Assembly (NCBI GenBank): GCA_045538425.1
Contig: JAZSRJ010000064.1
Coordinates: 1-37,870 of the forward strand
DNA: 37,870 bases
Source of the DNA: CALVJJ01 sp045538425
GTDB taxonomy: Bacteria > Bacillota > Clostridia > Christensenellales > UBA1242
Direction: 5' to 3'
In this document: positions 32,627 through 37,870 of the stretch, one piece after another
How the letters are laid out: each line of letters opens with the position of its first letter
Numbering within the stretch: position 1 is the first letter of the stretch
Notes under the pieces: model-generated
Database searches by the model: none
What the model saw: the letters and a program-made list of their open reading frames with translations, nothing else
What the model was told of the DNA's origin: nothing
Position numbers and translations under genes: made by a program

Positions 32627-33718
32627 ATGAAATTAGGAATTGTAGGTTTACCAAACGTTGGTAAAAGCACGTTATTTAATGCAATCACAAAAAAAGGAAT
32701 CCCAAGTGAAAACTACCCATTTTGTACCATCGAACCAAATGTTGGCATTGTCTCTGTACCAGATAAGAGACTAGATGTTCTTACTAAGATGTACAACGCT
32801 AAAAAGACCACCCCTGCCACAATTGAGTTTGTGGATATTGCAGGTCTTGTCAAAGGGGCAAGTCAAGGTGAAGGACTTGGTAACAAATTTTTAAGTCATA
32901 TTAGAGAATGTGATGCTATTGTTCACGTTGTTAGATGTTTTGAAGATAGCAAAATCATCCACGTAGATGGTGGAGTAGATCCAATTAGAGACATTGGTGT
33001 TATTAATCTAGAACTCATCCTTGCAGACTTAGAAAGTGTTCAAAAAAGACTAGAAAAGGCTGAAAAATTGTGTAAAGGCAACGACAAAGAAGCAATGATT
33101 GATGCCGAACTTTTAAGAAAACTAAAAGGTTATCTAGAAAATGAACAACCAGTGAGAGCCTATCCCGCAACGGAAGAAGAACTTAGTCGTATCAAAGGAT
33201 ACTTCTTGATTACCAGTAAGCCAATTATCTATTGTGCCAATATCAATGAAAACGAGATTGGTCTACCAGATAATACTTATGTGCAAAAAGTCAAACAATT
33301 TGCTGATGCAGAAAACAATGAAGTCATCGTTTGCAGTGCCAAAATTGAAGAAGAACTTGCCATGCTTGATGATGATGAAAGACAACTCTATGCTGAAGAA
33401 TTGGGTCTTTCTGAAAGCGGGTTAGACAAACTCATCCTTGCAAGTTATCGATTGCTTGGTCTTATGAGTTATCTCACAGCAGGAGAACAAGAAGTAAGAG
33501 CATGGACCATCAAAATTGGAACAAAGTGTCCACAAGCCGCTGGAAAAATCCATACTGATTTTGAAAAGGGATTCATCAAAGCAGAAGTTGTGTCATACGA
33601 CGAACTAGTTGCACTTGGTAGTTATACTCTTGCTAAAGAAAAAGGAAAAGTTAGAATTGAAGGAAAAGAATATGTCGTACAAGACGGCGATATAATGTTA
33701 TTCCGTTTTAATGTATAA
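32627..33718 (+). CDS. ychF: Redox-regulated ATPase YchF (OBG family)
   Basis: The 363-aa product is the translation-associated P-loop NTPase YchF. The P-loop is GLPNVGKST (7-15), followed by switch regions with the D-x-x-G motif DIAGLVKGAS. The base-specificity motif is NINE instead of NKxD, as expected for an ATP-preferring YchF. A coiled-coil region lies in the middle. The C-terminal TGS domain (about 275-363) starts with VRAWTIKIGTKCPQAAGKIH and ends in DGDIMLFRFNV. It binds ribosomes. The length and start are typical and AGGAG precedes the ATG. It has its own promoter and terminator. Confidence 0.96.
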   Translation: MKLGIVGLPNVGKSTLFNAITKKGIPSENYPFCTIEPNVGIVSVPDKRLDVLTKMYNAKKTTPATIEFVDIAGLVKGASQGEGLGNKFLSHIRECDAIVHVVRCFEDSKIIHVDGGVDPIRDIGVINLELILADLESVQKRLEKAEKLCKGNDKEAMIDAELLRKLKGYLENEQPVRAYPATEEELSRIKGYFLITSKPIIYCANINENEIGLPDNTYVQKVKQFADAENNEVIVCSAKIEEELAMLDDDERQLYAEELGLSESGLDKLILASYRLLGLMSYLTAGEQEVRAWTIKIGTKCPQAAGKIHTDFEKGFIKAEVVSYDELVALGSYTLAKEKGKVRIEGKEYVVQDGDIMLFRFNV

Positions 33719-33723
33719 CCACA

Positions 33724-33755
33724 ATCCTCTAGCATGCACTAGAGGATATTTTTTA
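33724..33755 (+). terminator. Terminator of ychF
   Basis: A 9-bp stem ATCCTCTAG / CTAGAGGAT (33724-33732 with 33739-33747), loop CATGCA, then T run. Confidence 0.85.
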
Positions 33756-33764
33756 TCACAAAAC

Positions 33765-33797
33765 AAAAAAACAACTTGCGTAATGCAAGTTGTTTTT
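33765..33797 (-). terminator. Terminator of the 347-aa gene
   Basis: A 13-bp stem AAAAACAACTTGC / GCAAGTTGTTTTT (33767-33779 with 33785-33797), loop GTAAT, with A and T runs on both sides. Confidence 0.9.
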
Positions 33798-33799
33798 CA

Positions 33800-34843
33800 T
33801 TATTTTACAACACCTGTCATGTTAAGAACTTCGTTGTTATTGTATTTTAATGTTTGTTTGTAATCAAGTTGTACATTGATTGGTGCATTAACACCTAGAA
33901 TGGCATACAATGTATCAAAATTCTCACTTGCTGTCAAACTATTAAGTACCCCATTGGCACTAAATGTTAAAGTAATGGTAAGACTTTTATAATCACTATA
34001 AGCAGCAAAGTTGAGCAACAATTTGTGTTGTTTTGCAATATTAACTGTTACTTTTTTAAGTTGTTCACCTGTAAAAGTAAGTTGTGCTTCAAAGCCTTCT
34101 CCAATTTTGCTTGGTTTTGAGAAATAAACAATATTCTCTTCTTTTACTGTGTCTTCGTTAAGAATATAGAACAAATCACCAATATCATTATAGTAATTGC
34201 TCATATATTCGTCATAACTACCTTGAATGTATTGATCTACATATGGGTTGCAGTCATCAGTAGCTACTCTTGGATCTTTGCTAGAACCAACATAATAATT
34301 CATACCATCAAAATAATGAGCTACATTAAGACGGTTGGCTACATTCAAATTCTCTGCATAACTTGGAAGTGTTCCGTGAAATCCAAGTCCTAGATATTTG
34401 TTGCCAGTTTTATCTTTTTTACTGATCCATTTGATGATATTGTCAAGTTCCATGCTACTACCTGGAATAACGCTCACAACTGTGCTATTCAATCCTGCAG
34501 AAACTAGACCAGACTTTGTAATGACAGCATGGATATTGCCTCTAGATTCTGACTTGAAAGTTGTAGAATCTTTGATCACTTGTGTCGCATAACTCATTAC
34601 ATCATAAAATGTCTCAAATGAGTTTTCGTTAGAATTGGTTTGGCTATTGTTAAGGTCATCAATCTTGTTGGATTCCCCTATCTCTTTATTGTAAGATTCT
34701 TTGTCCGCTTGCCAAGTAGAAGCATATTGAGCATCTGCCTCTTCCAACTTCATATTCTTAATTTCAAGCGACAATCCAAAGACTAACCCGATAAGCAAAA
34801 TCATAACAACAGCAACTATATTGACTAATCGTTTCTTTTTCAT
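33800..34843 (-). CDS. Membrane-anchored extracytoplasmic protein (paralogue of the 318-aa one)
   Basis: The 347-aa product has a basic N terminus, one membrane helix (about 6-26), a polar linker (about 28-75 with NNSQTNSNENS) and an extracytoplasmic domain. It shares the FYD-T-x2-K-GN-AV core with the protein at 30056-31012 and a similar beta-rich C-terminal half (SLTITLTFSANGVLNSL). Function unknown. The ribosome binding site is AGGAGGT and the promoter is a perfect TTGACA-17-TATAAT, the best in the window, so this is probably an abundant surface protein. Its own terminator follows. Confidence 0.65.
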   Translation of the reverse strand: MKKKRLVNIVAVVMILLIGLVFGLSLEIKNMKLEEADAQYASTWQADKESYNKEIGESNKIDDLNNSQTNSNENSFETFYDVMSYATQVIKDSTTFKSESRGNIHAVITKSGLVSAGLNSTVVSVIPGSSMELDNIIKWISKKDKTGNKYLGLGFHGTLPSYAENLNVANRLNVAHYFDGMNYYVGSSKDPRVATDDCNPYVDQYIQGSYDEYMSNYYNDIGDLFYILNEDTVKEENIVYFSKPSKIGEGFEAQLTFTGEQLKKVTVNIAKQHKLLLNFAAYSDYKSLTITLTFSANGVLNSLTASENFDTLYAILGVNAPINVQLDYKQTLKYNNNEVLNMTGVVK

Positions 34844-34884
34844 ATTTACCTCCTATCAAGGCACATCGTTTTACTATTACTAGT

Positions 34885-34913
34885 ATTATACACGAAAGGC
34901 AAGCAATTGTCAA
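34885..34913 (-). promoter_or_regulatory. Perfect-consensus promoter of the 347-aa gene
   Basis: On the minus strand: TTGACA (34913-34908), 17-bp spacer, TATAAT (34890-34885). Confidence 0.92.
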
Positions 34914-34994
34914 TACTCTATTTCAATAGAGAAAATAGACAAAATCTATAGAATATTACACAACAATTATATGTCTTAGCTATCTGCTTTGTGC

Positions 34995-35025
34995 AAAAAA
35001 GATGATCTATCTAAGATCACCTTTT
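34995..35025 (-). terminator. Terminator after the ftsH operon
   Basis: On the minus strand AAAGGTGATCT / AGATCATCTTT, one G-T pair, five-base loop, then T6. Confidence 0.8.
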
Positions 35026-35034
35026 CCCTATGAT

Positions 35035-35616
35035 TTAGATGCTTGTAGAATAATTGTCATACTCTACTACATATTGGTACAAATCAGCAAAATGTGCAAG
35101 TCCTGTAATAGAATAAACAGTTGTTGTTGAAGATACATTGTTGCTAAAATACAAAGTATATTCTTCTACATTATGATTGTTTGAAAGAACAATGGTTGCA
35201 TAACGATATGTTACTTCATTGTTGTTGTAAGTATACGCTTTACCACCAACCATGATTTTTTGTTCTTTTTCAAAGTAGAATTGAATAGCTACAGCATTCT
35301 TAACTGTTGTGTTAAGATTGGTTGTTGTACTACGTGTTACTTCTACTTCTTTATTGACATTGCCTTGGAACAAAGCATTAAGCAAATTTTGTTTTTGGGC
35401 TTTTTTATACAAAGAGATTAATTGATTGACCTCTTCTTTTTCTTCTTCAACATCGCTAAATAATGTTTTTGTATCACCGTTGTTGTAGATGGTGATATAT
35501 TCTACTTGAGATAGTTGCAAACGATTGTAATTGTATTGAATGCAAGCAAGAACGATCGTTGTTACTGCAAGCAAACCAATCAAACTAAGTGCAACAATAG
35601 TCATAATTTTTTTCAT
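35035..35616 (-). CDS. Membrane-anchored extracytoplasmic protein in the ftsH operon
   Basis: The 193-aa product has one N-terminal membrane helix (about 5-26) and an extracytoplasmic domain with a helical part (about 55-85) and a Thr/Asn/Tyr-rich beta part (about 90-190). I recognise no family. Its ATG is five bases after the ftsH stop codon and its AGGAG ribosome binding site lies inside the last ftsH codons, so the two are co-transcribed and probably co-translated. FtsH is a membrane protease often paired with membrane partners. Whether this protein is one is inference from position only. A terminator follows the gene. Confidence 0.7.
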   Translation of the reverse strand: MKKIMTIVALSLIGLLAVTTIVLACIQYNYNRLQLSQVEYITIYNNGDTKTLFSDVEEEKEEVNQLISLYKKAQKQNLLNALFQGNVNKEVEVTRSTTTNLNTTVKNAVAIQFYFEKEQKIMVGGKAYTYNNNEVTYRYATIVLSNNHNVEEYTLYFSNNVSSTTTVYSITGLAHFADLYQYVVEYDNYSTSI

Positions 35617-35621
35617 CTGCT

Positions 35622-37870
35622 TTACTCCTTATCTTTTTTATCTTTTGAAGTAGTTGTTTTTGTTGGTTGTTCTACTTCTTTCTTTTCTTCAACCACTTTT
35701 TCTTCTTTGACCTCTGTTGGTTGTTGAGGTTGATCTACAGATTCAACTGGTTCTGCATTCACTTCTTGTGCAGTCTCTTGTGTTGCACCCATAGAATGAT
35801 CATGTTCTTTTTTGATCATCGCAAGTTCTTCATCACTAAGTATCCCTGCTTTGTGTAAAGCAATGGCTGCTTGATATTTTACTTGAGCAGTTTTCTTTTC
35901 TTGTTCTGCTTGTTGCTCTTTTCTAATTTTGTCTTCTTTTTCTTTTCTTTCATTGTTCTTTTGATCAATAAAAGCAATGATTTCGGCATTAGATTTTCCA
36001 TCAAAAATCATATCAACTTCTTCGCTATAGATTGTTTCTTTTTCAAGCAACAACTCAGCCATTTGGTTGAGGTATTTTTGATTTTCTTTGAGCAACTTGT
36101 ATGCTTTATCATAACAAGTGCTAAGAAGTTCTCTTACTTCTTTGTCAATAAGGGATGCGGTATCTTCACCATATTCACTACGTGTTTGGTAATCTCTACC
36201 AATAAAGACTTCATCTCCGCTATCAAAATTGGTAAACCCAAGATTCTTACTCATACCCCATTGGGTAATCATCTTACGAGCTAGATTGGTTGCTTGTTTG
36301 ATATCTCCACTAGCTCCTGTTGTGATCTCACCAAAAGTCAAATCTTCTGCAATTCGACCACCCATGGTACTACAAATATCATTACACAATCTTTCATAAG
36401 TCATATATTGTTCGTTTTCTTTGTTGCTACGATATGAAGTATATCCACCAGCATGGCCACGAGGGATAATGCTTACTTCATGTACTTCATTGCCACTCTT
36501 TAGAAGTTTTGACAACACTGCATGACCACTTTCATGGAATGCTGTAATACGTTTATCTCTTTCACTAATTAGGTGGCTTCTTTTTTGTGGACCCATTGCC
36601 ACTTTATGAATGGCTTCACTAATGTCTTCCATTGTAATGGTTAGACGATTGTCACGAGCAGCAAGGATGGCTGCTTCGTTAAGGAAGTTTTCAATATCAC
36701 TACCAGCAAAACCACTTGTTAGTCTAGCAATTGCTCCAAAATCTACACTTGGATCAATTGGTTTGTTTTTCGCATGAACACGCATGATAGATTCTCTACC
36801 CTTAACATCAGGGACATTGACAGTAATTTGTCTATCAAAACGTCCACCACGAAGCAACGCAGGGTCTAATACATCCGCTCTGTTGGTTGCTGCCAACACA
36901 ATAACACCTTCGTTGGAAGTAAAACCATCCATCTCGATGAGCAATTGGTTGAGTGTTTGTTCTCTTTCATCATTACCGCCACCAAGTCCAGCACCACGTC
37001 TACGACCTACAGCGTCAATTTCGTCAATAAATACAACACATGGTGCGTTGCGTTTTGCACTGTCAAATAAGTCTCTTACACGTGCAGCACCGACACCGAC
37101 ATACAATTCTACAAAATCACTACCACTAATACTGAAGAATGGTACATTGCTTTCACCAGCAACCGCTTTTGCAAGCAATGTTTTACCTGTTCCTGGAGGG
37201 CCTACAAGTAAGATCCCTTTTGGAATACGAGCACCAACTGCTTTGTATTTTTGTGGATTTTGTAAGAAATCTACAATCTCTCTTGTTTCTTGTTTTTCTT
37301 CATCAAGACCTGCTACATCAGCAAACTTGATATTAGATTTTTCAATTCTTGTTTTGTTACGAACAAAGCCATTGCCATTGCCTTGACCTTTTTGCGCATT
37401 GCTAATCATGCGGAAGAAGACAACTGCAATAATAATCATGATAATAATACTAGAATAAGGTAAGATAGTCTCCAACCAGTTTTGTTCGGTATAAGGTGTT
37501 GTCAGTTCGATTACTGTCCAGTTGTCAGCATCTTCTGCTGTACTATTAGCCTTAGCTTCCAAAATCATTTCATTACGTTCTAAGATATCATCAAAAAACT
37601 TTACACTAAGTCCTGTATACTTAAAATAGGCATCTGCTTGTTTTGGAAAGTTTTCCTTTTTAGCAGTATGTTTTTCAAGACCATCTTTATAAAGAATACG
37701 TGCTACACCATCTTGTGCATAGATAGCAACAATTTCGTCATTCTTCATCTCTTGTTGCGCTTGTGTCATAGAGATCTCAGTACCATAGTCAGGTCGACTA
37801 GCGTACCAGAAGATTCCAATAACAAGAACAATCATTAATGCAAGTGTAATCCAAGTCGGAGGCCAAGCGG
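35622..37870 (-). CDS. ftsH: ATP-dependent zinc metalloprotease FtsH (5' end outside the window)
   Basis: FtsH is a membrane-bound AAA+ protease that unfolds and degrades membrane and short-lived proteins. The first ATG in the window (37835) is internal: the frame continues upstream to the window edge with AWPPTWITLAL, the start of the first membrane helix, so the gene is cut. Visible are the first helix, an extracellular domain, the second helix (about ILPYSSIIIMIIIAVVFF), Walker A GPPGTGKT, Walker B VVFIDEIDAVG, the SRH block with RGGRFDRQI, and the protease HESGH (HEAGH is more usual). The zinc-ligand Asp is in GASGDIKQAT. A Lys/Glu/Gln-rich tail of about 120 residues ends the protein. It lies upstream of the 193-aa gene in an operon. 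Confidence 0.96.
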   Translation of the reverse strand, partial: AWPPTWITLALMIVLVIGIFWYASRPDYGTEISMTQAQQEMKNDEIVAIYAQDGVARILYKDGLEKHTAKKENFPKQADAYFKYTGLSVKFFDDILERNEMILEAKANSTAEDADNWTVIELTTPYTEQNWLETILPYSSIIIMIIIAVVFFRMISNAQKGQGNGNGFVRNKTRIEKSNIKFADVAGLDEEKQETREIVDFLQNPQKYKAVGARIPKGILLVGPPGTGKTLLAKAVAGESNVPFFSISGSDFVELYVGVGAARVRDLFDSAKRNAPCVVFIDEIDAVGRRRGAGLGGGNDEREQTLNQLLIEMDGFTSNEGVIVLAATNRADVLDPALLRGGRFDRQITVNVPDVKGRESIMRVHAKNKPIDPSVDFGAIARLTSGFAGSDIENFLNEAAILAARDNRLTITMEDISEAIHKVAMGPQKRSHLISERDKRITAFHESGHAVLSKLLKSGNEVHEVSIIPRGHAGGYTSYRSNKENEQYMTYERLCNDICSTMGGRIAEDLTFGEITTGASGDIKQATNLARKMITQWGMSKNLGFTNFDSGDEVFIGRDYQTRSEYGEDTASLIDKEVRELLSTCYDKAYKLLKENQKYLNQMAELLLEKETIYSEEVDMIFDGKSNAEIIAFIDQKNNERKEKEDKIRKEQQAEQEKKTAQVKYQAAIALHKAGILSDEELAMIKKEHDHSMGATQETAQEVNAEPVESVDQPQQPTEVKEEKVVEEKKEVEQPTKTTTSKDKKDKE

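Noticed and set aside
1..37870. CRISPR arrays, prophage, transposase or integrase genes, rRNA
   Set aside because: None seen. The cassette at 16.8-17.8 kb has no recombinase, and no regularly spaced repeat array is present.

Overview
This is an AT-rich, densely coded stretch of a bacterial chromosome. It carries spoIIE, a DnaD/DnaI-type helicase-loading gene pair, a single-chain glycyl-tRNA synthetase, fhs, tilS, ftsH, serS, ychF and uppP. Together these point to an endospore-forming member of the Bacillota (Firmicutes), probably an uncultured clostridial lineage. I cannot name a genus. Promoters follow the sigma-A pattern (TTGACA / TATAAT, 16-18 bp apart, sometimes with an extended TGn -10), and most genes end in clear intrinsic terminators.

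Layout. 1-6.5 kb: the tail of an unidentified gene, a metallophosphoesterase, tRNA-Gly(CCC), an amidohydrolase-like protein that has lost most of its metal ligands, two unknown proteins (one soluble/one-helix, one four-helix membrane protein), and an SDR-rmuC operon. 6.5-7.04 kb: a non-coding, AT-rich region with seven exact DnaA boxes in one orientation and a tandem palindrome pair. 7-11.3 kb: a VanW/YoaR-type cell-wall protein and a P-type cation ATPase. 11.4-16.8 kb: glyS, a lipoprotein M1 peptidase, then an overlapping DnaD-like / DnaI-like pair. 16.8-17.8 kb: a two-gene cassette (zinc ribbon and DUF2085) between ~130-bp direct repeats that copy the 3' end of the next gene. 17.7-22.9 kb: a 571-aa unknown protein, fhs and tilS. 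23-28.4 kb: a SipW-dependent-like secreted protein, spoIIE and two unknown genes. 28.5-35.6 kb: serS, ychF, lemA, uppP and three membrane-anchored extracytoplasmic proteins. 35.6 kb to the end: ftsH, running off the window.

How they fit together. Most housekeeping genes (ftsH, serS, tilS, fhs, spoIIE, uppP, rmuC) are on the minus strand, so the leading strand is probably the minus strand and the replication fork probably runs right to left. In Bacillus, spoIIE, tilS, ftsH, serS and ychF lie close to the origin. A DnaA-box cluster and helicase-loader genes in the same window are consistent with an origin-proximal location, but dnaA/dnaN are not here and I see no obvious strand-composition switch at the cluster. 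The most notable items are the DnaA-box cluster, the cassette flanked by a duplicated gene end, the degenerate amidohydrolase, two apparently leaderless genes, and the absence of TGA among the 30 stop codons.
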